Assembly: GCF_938017775.1 (NCBI RefSeq)
Contig: NZ_CALIIU010000021.1
Coordinates: 7,793 to 71,792 of the forward strand
Length of the DNA: 64,000 nucleotides
Origin: an uncultured Campylobacter sp.
Lineage (GTDB): Bacteria > Campylobacterota > Campylobacteria > Campylobacterales > Campylobacteraceae
Direction: 5' to 3'
The translations under genes and the position numbers were made by a program. Under the pieces are notes generated by a model. It was not told the origin of the DNA, ran no database searches, and was given only the letters and a program-made list of their open reading frames with translations. Positions 17,716 through 27,519 of the stretch are shown one piece after another (positions within the stretch are counted from its first letter, which is position 1; each line of letters begins with the position of its first letter).

Positions 17716-19563
17716 TCACAGCGCAAACGCCAAAATCAGCAAAATGAAAGATCCCAAAACCATCCACCTTAAATTTGCGCTCAAATCTCCGCTATTGCTT
17801 GCGCGATCCGCACCTTCGCCGCTTTTTACCGCGGTGCGAGCGATCAGATCGACGCTGGCGTCTATGATCGCGCCGTCGCATTTAGCGCAGATCTCGCTAA
17901 GCTTAGCGTATACGCGCACGATCACGCGCTCGTAAATTTGCGGGATAAAATACTGCGCGATCAAAATTTTATAAAATTTGCAACTCTTTAAATTTTGGCT
18001 AAATTTGCCCTTGCCATATGTCCAAATCGTGCCGATCGCCACCGCGCTTATCATCGCTAGCGTTAGGGCGATCAAAATTACCTCCACGCCGTGCGGGATC
18101 GAAATTTTAAATCCCGGAAGTATGCTAAGCACGAACTCAGCAAAATCGTGCTCGAAAAAGCCTGCGATCACCGCAGGCACGGCTAGCACGCCCATCGCGA
18201 TGAGGGCAAAGCCTTTCGCCTCGTGCGGATGGTGGGTAAAATTTTGCTTGCCGAAAAACACGAGCATTATCAGACGCACGCTGTAAAACGTCGTCATCGC
18301 AGCGCCCGCAAACAGCAGCGCCCAGATAAAATACGCGTCCGCGCTCCACGCCGCTTCTAAAATTTTATCTTTTGAGAAAAAGCCCGCGAACGGATAAAAT
18401 CCGCAAAGCGCGAGCGAGCCTATGCACATTAAAATCGCCGTCGGTCGCATAAACTTATATAATCCGCCCATATTTTGGATATTTAGATCGTCTTTCATCG
18501 CGTGCATTACGTTGCCCGCGCCCAAAAATAGAAGTGCCTTGAAAAACGCATGCGTCGCCAGATGAAACAGCGCGATCCAATACGCCCCGAGCCCCGCAGC
18601 TACGAACATATAGCCAAGCTGCGAAAGCGTGGAATAGGCGATGATCTTTTTAAGATCGTTATGAACCAGCGCCATCGACGCCGCAAAGACCGCCACGAAA
18701 GCGCCCAAGCAGACGATGAAGCCGCTTACTTCTGGCGCGAGCGCGAAAATCGCGTTTGCGCGGATTACCAGATAAACGCCCGCCGTAACCATCGTCGCTG
18801 CGTGAATGAGCGCGGACACGGGCGTAGGACCCGCCATCGCATCAGCCAGCCAGGTATGGAACGGAAACTGCGCGCTTTTGCCCATCGCGCCGATAAATAA
18901 AAGCGCTGCGATCAGGGTTAAAATTTCAGGCTCCAAGCTCGCTGCGTTCGCAAATACCACCTCGTAGCGCAACGAGCCGAAATTTAAATAGATCAGAAAA
19001 ATTCCAAGCAACATCCCAAGATCTGCGATGCGGTTCATTATGAAAGCTTCGTTGGCGCACCAGCTGTAGTTGCTCCTATCGTACCAAAAGCCTATTAACA
19101 GCCACGAGCAGAGTCCGACCCCCTCCCAGCCGATGAAAAGTCCTAAAAAATTATCGCTTGTTACCAAAACTAGCATCGAAAAAACGAAAAGCCCCAGGAA
19201 GCTGAAAAATTTAGCGAAGTTTTCATCATCCCACATATAGTAGATCGAATACACGTGCACTACGCTGGAAACGATGCCTACGACCACCATCATCACCGCA
19301 CTTACGCTATCTATGAGAAAGCTAAATTTTGCATCCAAAAATCCCGTGCTTATGAAATCGGCTAAATTTACGCTGATTAGGCGGTTATCGGAGACGAGCT
19401 CCATCAAAGCAAGCGACGCGATAGTGCTTAAAACCACCAGCGCCGAGCAGATTACGCCAATAAACATCTTATCTTTGGCGCGAATGAAAACGCCTGCGAA
19501 GATCGCCGAGGCAAGCGGTGCGAAAAGAGCGATTAAGAGCCATACAAAAACGGTATCAAGCAT
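17716..19563 (-). CDS. nuoL: NADH-quinone oxidoreductase subunit L
   Basis: This 615-residue membrane subunit carries the long lateral helix near its C-terminus. The conserved blocks are GWEGVGLCSWLLIGFWYDR, KSAQFPFHTWLADAMAGPTP and HNDLKKIIAYSTLSQLGYM, each near the expected positions (about 145, 230 and 305). It pumps protons in the distal membrane arm. It overlaps nuoK by eight bases. A short RAATTY-encoded stretch occurs before the last helix (about residues 535-550) but adds little length. Confidence 0.96.
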   Translation of the reverse strand: MLDTVFVWLLIALFAPLASAIFAGVFIRAKDKMFIGVICSALVVLSTIASLALMELVSDNRLISVNLADFISTGFLDAKFSFLIDSVSAVMMVVVGIVSSVVHVYSIYYMWDDENFAKFFSFLGLFVFSMLVLVTSDNFLGLFIGWEGVGLCSWLLIGFWYDRSNYSWCANEAFIMNRIADLGMLLGIFLIYLNFGSLRYEVVFANAASLEPEILTLIAALLFIGAMGKSAQFPFHTWLADAMAGPTPVSALIHAATMVTAGVYLVIRANAIFALAPEVSGFIVCLGAFVAVFAASMALVHNDLKKIIAYSTLSQLGYMFVAAGLGAYWIALFHLATHAFFKALLFLGAGNVMHAMKDDLNIQNMGGLYKFMRPTAILMCIGSLALCGFYPFAGFFSKDKILEAAWSADAYFIWALLFAGAAMTTFYSVRLIMLVFFGKQNFTHHPHEAKGFALIAMGVLAVPAVIAGFFEHDFAEFVLSILPGFKISIPHGVEVILIALTLAMISAVAIGTIWTYGKGKFSQNLKSCKFYKILIAQYFIPQIYERVIVRVYAKLSEICAKCDGAIIDASVDLIARTAVKSGEGADRASNSGDLSANLRWMVLGSFILLILAFAL

Positions 19564-19879
19564 CCGGCCCGTCCTTAGAAGGATTTTTAAAATTTACGAA
19601 GCTGTCAAGTTCGATGCTGCCCGTTTTCTTATACCACAAGATGAGCAGTCCAAGCCCCACGGCCATCTCGCTCGCGGCTATCGCTACGATGAAAAGCGCA
19701 AAAATTTCGCCGTTTATGTTGTCGTAAAATTTCGCCACGGCAACGAGGGCTAAATTTGCGGCGTTTAATAAAATTTCGCTCGAAAAAAAGAGCATTATCA
19801 AATTTCTTCGCTTCATCATACCCGCAAGCCCGAGCCCAAACATCATCGCAGCGACGATCAGATAGTGATTTAGAGCCAT
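19556..19879 (-). CDS. nuoK: NADH-quinone oxidoreductase subunit K
   Basis: This 107-residue protein has three hydrophobic helices. The conserved glutamates of NuoK lie in helix 2 (FFSSEILLNAANLALVA) and helix 3 (AIAASEMAVGLGLLI), and they take part in proton transfer. Length is typical, with a slightly longer C-terminal tail. The gene follows nuoJ by one base and overlaps nuoL. Confidence 0.96.
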   Translation of the reverse strand: MALNHYLIVAAMMFGLGLAGMMKRRNLIMLFFSSEILLNAANLALVAVAKFYDNINGEIFALFIVAIAASEMAVGLGLLILWYKKTGSIELDSFVNFKNPSKDGPDA

Positions 19880-19880
19880 T

Positions 19881-20408
19881 TTACCCCTCGCTCTCTTCGT
19901 AGCTTAGGCTCGCGTCCATCTGCTTATGCGCAAGCACGATAGCGCAGATCATCGCCACGAGCAGCATCACGGCGGCAAGCTCGAAAATCGCCAGATATTT
20001 CGTAAAAATAATCATCCCAAGCGCCTCGGTATCGTCGGTGTTTAAAATTTTAAGCGTTTCTACGTTGTTTGCGACCACCGCGCCGAGCACGATAATCACG
20101 AGCAAAAATACGATCACGCCGCTAAGTGCGAAAAATAGCCTTGCACCCTTTTTCGGCTCGCTTACGTTTTTATCTGCGCCCAAAAACATCAGCGCGAAGC
20201 CGTAAAGCACGATCACGGCGCCAGCGTAGACTATGATCTGCACTACGCCCAAAAACTCCGCATCCAGCAAAAAGAAAAATCCGCTCATAAAGACCATGCC
20301 GCCGGCCAGCGCGCTAAGGGCGTAAAGGACGTTTTTGCTAAAAACGCTGATGCCGAAAAGTGCCAGGCAAACCGCGCTGAAAAAATAAAATGCAAGCGTT
20401 TGTATCAT
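19881..20408 (-). CDS. nuoJ: NADH-quinone oxidoreductase subunit J
   Basis: This 175-residue protein has five hydrophobic helices, with the family stretch VVQIIVYAGAVIVLYGFALMFL-like in helix 3 (shown here as QIIVYAGAVIVLYGFAL). The start ATG 20406-20408 overlaps the nuoI stop by four bases (ATGA); a longer upstream reading would run through the nuoI tail repeats and is rejected. It sits in the membrane arm near the quinone site. Confidence 0.95.
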   Translation of the reverse strand: MIQTLAFYFFSAVCLALFGISVFSKNVLYALSALAGGMVFMSGFFFLLDAEFLGVVQIIVYAGAVIVLYGFALMFLGADKNVSEPKKGARLFFALSGVIVFLLVIIVLGAVVANNVETLKILNTDDTEALGMIIFTKYLAIFELAAVMLLVAMICAIVLAHKQMDASLSYEESEG

Positions 20409-20900
20409 TGCTCCTCCCCCTGCGCGGCGGAATCTTCTGCGCATTGCGAGGCAGAATTTTCTTTGGAATTTCGCGCCGAATCAAGCATAGAATTTTCAGC
20501 GTCCGCGGCGGAATTCTTTTTGAAATTTGCCTTAGATTTTTTACCTCGCATCGCAGAATTCCCCGCGTCTTGCGGAACGAAATTTTCTTTAGAATTCTCC
20601 GAAGAATCGTCGTTCGTAGCAAGACCGCCCGTGGAATTCTCGACGTGCGGCGCAACCGAATTCTCTTTAAAATTTTTACTTTGAGCGGCGGAATCTTCGG
20701 CGCTCTGCGGAGCAAAATTTTCTTTAGAATTCTCCGCCAAATTTATACTATCCGTAGCGGAATCGCCGGTGCTTTGCGAGGTAGAATTTCCTTTAGAATT
20801 TCGCTGCGAATCAGGCGCGGAATTTTGAGCGTCCGTAACGGAATTTTCTTTAGAATTTTCGGCGTCCGCGGCGGAGTTTTCCTTTAAGCTTGCCCGCCCG
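20405..20900 (-). repeat. RAATTY repeat array inside nuoI
   Basis: About eight degenerate units of roughly 60-75 bp encode the NSKEN(S/F) core. By hand I count about nineteen RAATTY sites here, including about six GAATTC. At least four of the six reading frames are open over 20405-20684, because GAATTY contains no stop codon on either strand. Confidence 0.8.
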
Positions 20901-21649
20901 ACGTCTTGCCGCTCGGCTAAAATTTCGCCGCTTAAGCCCGCGCCTGAAAATAGAATTTTATCGCTAGCGGCGCCTTCTTTTTTGGAGCTTTCCACGGCGC
21001 TGCTTTTTAAATTTGAACCCGCGCTCTTTAAGCTTGGCTCGTCGCTTGCGGCGTCGCTTTTTATATAGGCATTCGGCGTCATCTTGATCCGCGCGCCCGC
21101 GTTTTCATCCAGGCTGCCATAGCCCGCAAACTCCTGCGCCGCGCCGTTTAGGCATAAATTTTCGCCGCGAATTAAAAGATCCTCTTTAAATCCGTAATAC
21201 GCGCGCTGTTCGCTCGCAAGCTCATATTCGCAGCCGTGCACGATAGCGATCTCGGGGCAGACGTCCGCGCAAAGCCCGCAATAGACGCAGCGCCCTAAAT
21301 TTATCGAGTAGTTATCTACCTTTTTGCGGCCATCGCTGCCGAGGCTGGTCTCCATCGCGATGCAGTTTGCAACGCAGATCTTCTCGCACAAGCCGCATCC
21401 GATGCAGCGCTCACTGCCGCTTTCAAGCAGGCGCATAAGCTTGTGCACGCCGCGATATCTAGGCGGCATGACAAATTTTTCCATAGGATATCGAAGCGTA
21501 TGCGAGCCGCCGCGCTTAAACATATTTCGCAAAACGACCCACAGTCCCACGAAAAGCTCGCCGCGAAAGGTGCGGGTTAGAAATCTACGAAACTTATCGC
21601 CGCCTGAGTTAATAGGGGCTCGTTTATCGATCTGGGCGTATCTTGCCAT
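20405..21649 (-). CDS. nuoI: NADH-quinone oxidoreductase subunit I with a long repetitive C-terminal tail
   Basis: The first half (about 1-205) is normal NuoI, with two 4Fe-4S motifs, CIGCGLCEKICVANC and CVYCGLCADVCPEIA, that carry electrons towards the quinone site. The protein is 414 residues, about twice the usual length. From about residue 205 it becomes a hydrophilic tail of degenerate repeats around a core NSKENS/NFKENS, with Ala, Asp and Gln between copies. The tail has no cysteine cluster and no known domain. The tail frame runs straight to a stop that overlaps nuoJ, so it is probably translated. Confidence 0.92.
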   Translation of the reverse strand: MARYAQIDKRAPINSGGDKFRRFLTRTFRGELFVGLWVVLRNMFKRGGSHTLRYPMEKFVMPPRYRGVHKLMRLLESGSERCIGCGLCEKICVANCIAMETSLGSDGRKKVDNYSINLGRCVYCGLCADVCPEIAIVHGCEYELASEQRAYYGFKEDLLIRGENLCLNGAAQEFAGYGSLDENAGARIKMTPNAYIKSDAASDEPSLKSAGSNLKSSAVESSKKEGAASDKILFSGAGLSGEILAERQDVGRASLKENSAADAENSKENSVTDAQNSAPDSQRNSKGNSTSQSTGDSATDSINLAENSKENFAPQSAEDSAAQSKNFKENSVAPHVENSTGGLATNDDSSENSKENFVPQDAGNSAMRGKKSKANFKKNSAADAENSMLDSARNSKENSASQCAEDSAAQGEEQ

Positions 21650-21659
21650 CGTACCCTCC

Positions 21660-22655
21660 TTAAACGATCGCTAGCGCGGTAATTAGCACGCAAGCAAGAG
21701 CTAACGGCATGCAGACTTTCCAGCAAAGCCCCATCAGCTGATCGGGGCGCAGGTGCGGCCACGCCGCGCGCGCCCATAAGAAGCAGAAAAACACGAGGCT
21801 TGATTTTAATACCATCATGACGCCGCCAGGGATAAACCAAAACGCGTTAAATCCGCCCAAAAACAGTAGCGTCGTAACGACTGAGTAGGTTATGATATTG
21901 GCGTATTCGCCGATAAAAAACATACCCCAGCGCATGCCCGAATACGCCGTACCCGCGCCCGCTACGATCTCGGTTTCGTTTTCGGTGAGGCATAGCGGCG
22001 TGCGGTTGCACTCTACAAAGGCGGCGATAAGAAAGAGCGCGAAGCAGACGGGCTCTTTCCAGATAAACCACTTATCTATGCCGCCGCTTTGCGCGCTTAC
22101 GATGTCTATAAGCGAGAGCGAGCCCGTGATCATCACGATAGGGATCAGGCTAAGGCCGTTGATCACCTCAAAGCAGGTGATCTGCAAAAACGCACGAAAT
22201 GCGCCTATCGTGCCCCATTTATTGTAGCTCGCAAGCCCTCCAATCAGCAGTCCATAAACGCAGGTACCGCTAGCTCCGAGCAAAAATAAAATTCCCACAT
22301 TTATATCGCTTAAAATCGGCTGGATGGTTCGCCCGCCGATCGTAAACTCCGGCAGCAGCGGCACTACCGAAAGCGCCACGAAAGCGCCCGTAGCCGATAT
22401 TATTGGCGCGATTTTAAAAAGAAGCTTATTCGCCCGCGTAGGTATCGCGTCCTCTTTGGTAAAAAGCTTTATCATATCCGCACCCACTTGCAAAAGCCCA
22501 ACAGGTCCGACCATAGAAGGCCCGATCCTGCGCTGCATAAAGGCAAGCACTTTGCGCTCGGCGTAGGTCGCAAGCCCCGAGAGCAGCGCGATGACGGCTA
22601 AAATCACGAGCGCCTTTAAGACGGTGGCTACGAAATAAAATACACTATCGCTCAT
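21660..22655 (-). CDS. nuoH: NADH-quinone oxidoreductase subunit H
   Basis: This 331-residue membrane subunit forms part of the quinone chamber. Family blocks include AYAERKVLAFMQRRIGPSMVG-type residues (here ERKVLAFMQRRIGP near residue 33), GLLQVGADMIKLFTKED, and the acidic loop CLTENETEIVAG near 225. It has about eight helices and normal length. It overlaps nuoG by four bases and is 10 bp from nuoI. Confidence 0.96.
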   Translation of the reverse strand: MSDSVFYFVATVLKALVILAVIALLSGLATYAERKVLAFMQRRIGPSMVGPVGLLQVGADMIKLFTKEDAIPTRANKLLFKIAPIISATGAFVALSVVPLLPEFTIGGRTIQPILSDINVGILFLLGASGTCVYGLLIGGLASYNKWGTIGAFRAFLQITCFEVINGLSLIPIVMITGSLSLIDIVSAQSGGIDKWFIWKEPVCFALFLIAAFVECNRTPLCLTENETEIVAGAGTAYSGMRWGMFFIGEYANIITYSVVTTLLFLGGFNAFWFIPGGVMMVLKSSLVFFCFLWARAAWPHLRPDQLMGLCWKVCMPLALACVLITALAIV

Positions 22656-25360
22656 CTGCCCTCTCCTTTGGAATTTGAAATTTTCTCGATTTTCGCCCTT
22701 GCGTAGCGCGAGGTTTTGAAAAATATCTCGCCGCGCAGTTTCTCATCAAAATACGGCAGATAGGCCCCGCTAAAGCCTGGATCGATCTTTACGCTAGCGA
22801 CGATTTCGCGCTTTAAGCTTACGAGCCCCTCTGCGCCGCTTTCGCTATTTTCATTACCGGCGGCATCGGCTTTATGAGTACCGCTTGCACGATCCGCTTT
22901 TTTTGCATGGCTAGCGCCGTCCTTGTCGCTTTCTTTATCAGTAGCGCTAGCTTTACGTACATCGCTAGTTTTTTCATTATGCCCCGCATCGTCTGCTTGG
23001 TAAATTTTAACGACGTCACCTGCGCTTAAGCCCAGAGCTTCGGCGATGCCGGGGCTTAGATACAGTGCGCCCGCTTCGCCCAGAGCGCTGCTTGCGCCGC
23101 TAAATTTATTGAATTGATGCAGCGGATTTGCCTCATAGATTAAAATTTCGCCCTCGCCTGCTCTAAGCGGCGCGGAAGGCGAAATTTCAAACTCCTCCTC
23201 GCTAGCGGCGAACTTCTCATTTCGCAGCTCATATCCGCGGTGGTTTGCGCCGCCGTTGTCATAAAAATTTTCTAAATCGTCAAATTTAACCTGCTCAAAA
23301 TCTGCGCCCAAGTTTGACGTATAGCTGATCGCGTGTTCCGCGCAAACTCCCAGCGCACAGGCGATGTCGTTTAGCTCATATCCGCCATAATCAAGCGCCG
23401 CATTCGTAGGCACTACGCGCTTGTCGTAGTTCGTGAATGTGCCCTCCTGCTGCACCAAGCTAGGCGCGTCCAGATCGGCTTCCAGCACGCCGAAGCTAAT
23501 ATCGCCCGCTTCGTTGTAGCCTAATGTCTCGCCCGCGCTCATTTGCGCGCTAAGTTCACAGATGAGCGCGACGCCAAGGCTATTCGTGCGCGGCGGCACC
23601 ACTAGTACTTTAAATGGCGTGTAGCGCTGCACCAAGCCCGCTAGACGCGCAAGCATGGCGCTATTTGGCGTGCGGATAAAATCCTCGCCGATGATAAGCG
23701 AAAAACGCTCCTTTTTAGCCAAAAGCTCATCTACTTTCTGCTCATCCAGCCCGAGCGCGCGGGCAAAATTTGAAATTTTACTTTCCGCAGGATTTTCGGA
23801 ATTCTGCGCGGAATTTTTTGCGGAATTTTTTGCGTTGCCGTCCGCGCTTGCGGAATTTTCGGCACCGCTCACACTCGCAACATTCCCAGAGCCATTTGCC
23901 TCCGCAGAATTCTCAGGATTTTGCGAATCTGCGGGTTTATCGTCTAAATTTTCCTTCGTCGCGGCGCGCGAAATTTCAAATTCCGCCGCGAGTTTCGCAT
24001 CCAGCCACTCAGGCAGATCGCGCCCGAACTTTTGCAAGATCCAAAGCAGGATCTGTGCTTCCAAGCCCGCGGCGTGCGGCTGATGGATGAAATTTTTGCC
24101 AAAACCTTTAATGCCCTCGTCGCAAAACGGATGAAAATAGATCCCGCTTGCCTTATTTATCTTACAGGCACTATTTACCGCATAGCCCAGATTTGGAGCG
24201 TCACTGCGCAAAAATGTGCCGCAAACTACGATGAAATCGCTATTTTTAATAGTCTGCGAATCCGCATTATAAAATTTCGTGCCGCTAAGCTTTGAAAATT
24301 CGCGCAGGAATTTTTGATAGGCAAGCGCTTCGTCGTTGATCAGAGCGAGTTTAAATTTTTGCCGCAAAAGCTCTAAAATCCGGGCTTCTTCATTGGTGAT
24401 GAAACTATTAAATTTAATATTTTTGATCTCGCCGTCCTCGATGCCGCGCACGATACGGCTAAAAACCGCTTCGTTTTTGCTCGCCCGCTCGTTTGAGAAA
24501 TCCCAGCCGAAGCGCGCTCCTGCATGCAGAACGCTAAAATTTATGTCGCTGCTAACGCGATAAATTTTTTCACGCGGCTCGCCTATGCCGCGGCGCTTCA
24601 CCTCGTAATAAAGCAGTTCGCAGTCGCTGCTGTGCGGATTGGAAGCGGGGATTTGGCGCAGCTCCCAGGCGTTTGAAACGTATTTAAACGCGCGCTCTAC
24701 CAGAGCTCCAGTCGGGCAGACCGCCGCGCTCTCGCCATAGTTTACGCAATCGTCATTTTCATTTACCCGCGCGATTAGGCTTTTTTGCAGCTTATTCCAC
24801 ACGGCGTAGGCGTCTTTTGGCATCGCGTCCTTTTGCTCCTTACTCGGCGCGTCTCCGCCGCGCGGAACGAGCTTAAACGCATCTATGCCCAGGCGGTCTT
24901 TCGCGGCGGTGATACAGCGCTCGCAAACGATGCAAAGACTAGGATCATAGCTCAAATAACCCCAATCCTGCACCTCGCGCGCCGTATCGCGGATAGCGTA
25001 GCTTTGAGCATTTGTGCGCATCAGATGGGCTAAATTTTGAAGCTCGCACTCGCCGCTTTGATCGCAAACCCCGCACGCCATCGGATGGTTGATGCAATAA
25101 ACCTGCGTGATCGCCTCGCGCTCGGCGTCGATCTCGGGGCTGCGGCTGTAAACGACCATGCCGTCCTTGGCCTTGGCGTTGCAGCTATAGACGCGCTTGC
25201 CGTCCGCTTCGACCATACAAAGCCTGCATGCGAGCGTCGGCGTACCGCCGCTTAGATAACAAAGCGCGGGGATAAAAACGCCGCAGCGACGCGCGACCTG
25301 CAAGATATACTCGCCCTCGTCGCACTCGCAAACTTTACCGTCGATCGTGATCTTTGCCAT
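22652..25360 (-). CDS. nuoG: NADH-quinone oxidoreductase subunit G with low-complexity insert
   Basis: This 902-residue iron-sulfur subunit has the N-terminal 2Fe-2S domain (CGVFIPALCYLSGG...CRLC in parts, residues 29-48), the His-ligated cluster motif HPMACGVCDQSGECELQN (near 93) and the next 4Fe-4S motif CIVCERC (near 143). The remainder is a molybdopterin-oxidoreductase-like fold without cofactor. An Asn/Ser/Ala-rich block around residues 465-530 (about 23765-23960), with repeated NSA units, is encoded by RAATTY words. A second Lys/Asp/Ala-rich segment occurs near 800-850. It works in the cytoplasmic arm. Confidence 0.95.
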   Translation of the reverse strand: MAKITIDGKVCECDEGEYILQVARRCGVFIPALCYLSGGTPTLACRLCMVEADGKRVYSCNAKAKDGMVVYSRSPEIDAEREAITQVYCINHPMACGVCDQSGECELQNLAHLMRTNAQSYAIRDTAREVQDWGYLSYDPSLCIVCERCITAAKDRLGIDAFKLVPRGGDAPSKEQKDAMPKDAYAVWNKLQKSLIARVNENDDCVNYGESAAVCPTGALVERAFKYVSNAWELRQIPASNPHSSDCELLYYEVKRRGIGEPREKIYRVSSDINFSVLHAGARFGWDFSNERASKNEAVFSRIVRGIEDGEIKNIKFNSFITNEEARILELLRQKFKLALINDEALAYQKFLREFSKLSGTKFYNADSQTIKNSDFIVVCGTFLRSDAPNLGYAVNSACKINKASGIYFHPFCDEGIKGFGKNFIHQPHAAGLEAQILLWILQKFGRDLPEWLDAKLAAEFEISRAATKENLDDKPADSQNPENSAEANGSGNVASVSGAENSASADGNAKNSAKNSAQNSENPAESKISNFARALGLDEQKVDELLAKKERFSLIIGEDFIRTPNSAMLARLAGLVQRYTPFKVLVVPPRTNSLGVALICELSAQMSAGETLGYNEAGDISFGVLEADLDAPSLVQQEGTFTNYDKRVVPTNAALDYGGYELNDIACALGVCAEHAISYTSNLGADFEQVKFDDLENFYDNGGANHRGYELRNEKFAASEEEFEISPSAPLRAGEGEILIYEANPLHQFNKFSGASSALGEAGALYLSPGIAEALGLSAGDVVKIYQADDAGHNEKTSDVRKASATDKESDKDGASHAKKADRASGTHKADAAGNENSESGAEGLVSLKREIVASVKIDPGFSGAYLPYFDEKLRGEIFFKTSRYARAKIEKISNSKGEGR

Positions 25361-25361
25361 T

Positions 25362-26069
25362 TTAAACCTTAGAAATTTCGGCTAGTTCGAAATTATAGCC
25401 GCTAAAGCCCCGTCCGCCCGAGCCTAGAAGCGCGATCGCGCCATTTATCCACCCCTCTTGGATAAATTCTTTTTCCAAATTTAAATGCGGCGTTTTGATG
25501 CGGACGCGATCGCCGTATTTGATCTTTGCGACCATACTAAAATACACTCCGCCGACGAGCCGATCATCCGCATCGTGTTTGAAAACCACGGCGCCGTCGA
25601 AGTTCATAGGCTCTTTAAGCGGGCTTAAATTTACCGCATGCGGTGCGGCCAGCTCCACTTGCTCGCCGCGTAAGCTTAAAATTTTAACTCCGAATTCTGC
25701 CGCTATGAGAGACAGAAAAGCTTTGATATTTTCGGCATCGGGATGAGTTTTAATAAGCGCATCGTCGATCAAAAGCGCGTCGCAGCCTCCCCGTAAAAAC
25801 TCCGCGATTTGTTCGATCTCCTCCTCGTCCACGTTGCTTTCGCCGTTTAGATACTCCAGATCCAGCTCCGCGAAATATGGCTCGTCGCAAAAGCTCGCGC
25901 AGATTAGCGCCAGCACGAAGTTTTGCGCGCCGATCTCGCATTTAATCAGCTCACTTTCTAAATACGGATCTCGCAACGGCGATACGCTTAAAATTTTAGC
26001 GTGTTTAAAACCTTCCGTAAGCCCCGGACTTTGCAGTCTAAGTAGCGGCGCAAAATTTAAAATTTTCAT
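25362..26069 (-). CDS. Complex I accessory protein in the nuoF position (Campylobacter type)
   Basis: This 235-residue protein lies where nuoF stands in most bacteria but has no NADH or FMN binding motif and no 4Fe-4S cysteines. It resembles the C. jejuni protein Cj1574c as I recall it. In that group the two replacement subunits are thought to accept electrons from flavodoxin rather than NADH. The start at ATG 26067-26069 ([11 protein letters not shown]) overlaps the preceding small gene by four bases. It ends SGYNFELAEISKV. Confidence 0.85.
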   Translation of the reverse strand: MKILNFAPLLRLQSPGLTEGFKHAKILSVSPLRDPYLESELIKCEIGAQNFVLALICASFCDEPYFAELDLEYLNGESNVDEEEIEQIAEFLRGGCDALLIDDALIKTHPDAENIKAFLSLIAAEFGVKILSLRGEQVELAAPHAVNLSPLKEPMNFDGAVVFKHDADDRLVGGVYFSMVAKIKYGDRVRIKTPHLNLEKEFIQEGWINGAIALLGSGGRGFSGYNFELAEISKV

Positions 26070-26296
26070 ATTCTCCCCTTTTTTGCGACGATCATCCAAT
26101 CGACCTGATTGTATCTGATAGAATTTAATAGCGTGGAATTTAGCCCCTCCACCAGATCTGCGCTTTTTTGAACCGCGCTGAAATCGCCCATCTCAAACAT
26201 AAAGATCATCGTCTCGCCGTGAGCGGAATTTTTTAAAATTTCGCCCATACGGTTTAAAAATTTATCGCCCAGATGCCTCAAATCATAGCGCTTCAT
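26066..26296 (-). CDS. Complex I accessory protein in the nuoE position (Campylobacter type)
   Basis: This 76-residue protein replaces NuoE. It lacks the four cysteines of the 2Fe-2S site and instead has a short alpha/beta-like sequence ([19 protein letters not shown]). It resembles C. jejuni Cj1575c as I recall. It overlaps nuoD and the next gene by four bases each. With the following gene it probably forms the electron-entry point of this complex. Confidence 0.85.
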   Translation of the reverse strand: MKRYDLRHLGDKFLNRMGEILKNSAHGETMIFMFEMGDFSAVQKSADLVEGLNSTLLNSIRYNQVDWMIVAKKGRI

Positions 26297-27519
26297 CGAT
26301 CCACCTCGCCTAAGATAATATTAGTGCTGCCGATGATCGCCGCGGCGTCGGCAAGATACTGCCCCGGTAAAATTTCCTCATAGACCGCGCAATGCCAAAA
26401 GCTCGGCGTGCGGATCTTAAGGCGGTACGGGCGGCTTTCGCCCATCGAGCGGATATAAAATCCAAGCTCGCCCTTAGGACTCTCGCTCGCGGCGTAAATT
26501 TCGCCCACGGGCGGGCGCAAACCCTGCGTAACCAGCACGAAATGCTGCATCAGCGAGTAGTTTTGCGTCATGATCTGCTCTTTGCTAGGATTTACGTAGG
26601 CGGGATCAATCGCTAAAATTTGCGGATCGCTTAGCGGATAGTGCTTCGCACACTGGCGCAAAATTTTAAGGCTCTCGCGCATCTCTGCCATATAACACTT
26701 ATAGCGCGCGTAGCAATCGCCCTCGCTCGCATACGGCACGTCAAAATCAAGCTCGTTGTAGATGAGATATGGCTCTTCTTTTCGGATATCCCACGCATGC
26801 CCGCTAGCGCGCAAGCTCACGCCGCTACAGCCGCAGCTAAGGGCATCTTCGTACGAGATCACGCCCACGCCCTCGGTTCGCATCAGCCAAATTCTATTCG
26901 TATCGAGCATATCTTCAAATTCTTTAATGTCGCTTGGGAATTCGTCGCAAAATTTCAACATCTCTTCTAACCAGCCGTTAGGCAAATCCAAAAAGACGCC
27001 GCCGATTTTGATATTATTGTGCGTAAGGCGCGCGCCGCAGTATTTTTCTATGAGATCAAGTATGTATTCGCGCGAGCGAAAGCAATAAAGAAATACCGTC
27101 ATCGCGCCGATATCAAGCGCGTGCGTACCCAAAAATAGAAGGTGCGAGCTAATGCGATTAAGCTCCAGTAGGATCGTGCGGATGATCTGCGCGCGGCGCG
27201 GCACTTCGATGCCGCAGAGCTTCTCAACCGCGGCGCAAAAGCCGTAGTTGTTCGAGCCCGATGCGATGTAATCGATGCGGTCGGTTACAGGAACGAATTC
27301 CGCGTAGATCATATTTTCTGCCATCTTTTCGATGCCTCGGTGCATATAGCCTACGCCGGGGCGGGCTCGCACGATTCGCTCGCCGTCAAGCTCCAGCACG
27401 AGCTTTAGCTGGCCGTGCGCGCTTGGATGCTGCGGACCGAAATTTAAGATCATATTCGCGCCCTCGCGCTCGTACTCGATGTTTTCGAAAAACGGTCTTA
27501 GCTTGCTTGGATTTTGCAT
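26293..27519 (-). CDS. nuoD: NADH-quinone oxidoreductase subunit D
   Basis: This 408-residue subunit is related to the large subunit of NiFe hydrogenases and shapes the quinone site. Recognisable blocks are [15 protein letters not shown] (near residue 25), [13 protein letters not shown] (near 57), and [19 protein letters not shown] (near 80). The C-terminus [20 protein letters not shown] is typical. The length is normal with no insert. It is directly adjacent to nuoC. Confidence 0.96.
   Translation of the reverse strand: MQNPSKLRPFFENIEYEREGANMILNFGPQHPSAHGQLKLVLELDGERIVRARPGVGYMHRGIEKMAENMIYAEFVPVTDRIDYIASGSNNYGFCAAVEKLCGIEVPRRAQIIRTILLELNRISSHLLFLGTHALDIGAMTVFLYCFRSREYILDLIEKYCGARLTHNNIKIGGVFLDLPNGWLEEMLKFCDEFPSDIKEFEDMLDTNRIWLMRTEGVGVISYEDALSCGCSGVSLRASGHAWDIRKEEPYLIYNELDFDVPYASEGDCYARYKCYMAEMRESLKILRQCAKHYPLSDPQILAIDPAYVNPSKEQIMTQNYSLMQHFVLVTQGLRPPVGEIYAASESPKGELGFYIRSMGESRPYRLKIRTPSFWHCAVYEEILPGQYLADAAAIIGSTNIILGEVDR

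Noticed and set aside
20390..20887. Rightward 165-codon open frame opposite nuoI
   Set aside because: It is the mirror of the RAATTY repeat tail; the word is stop-free on both strands, and nuoI is the coding strand.
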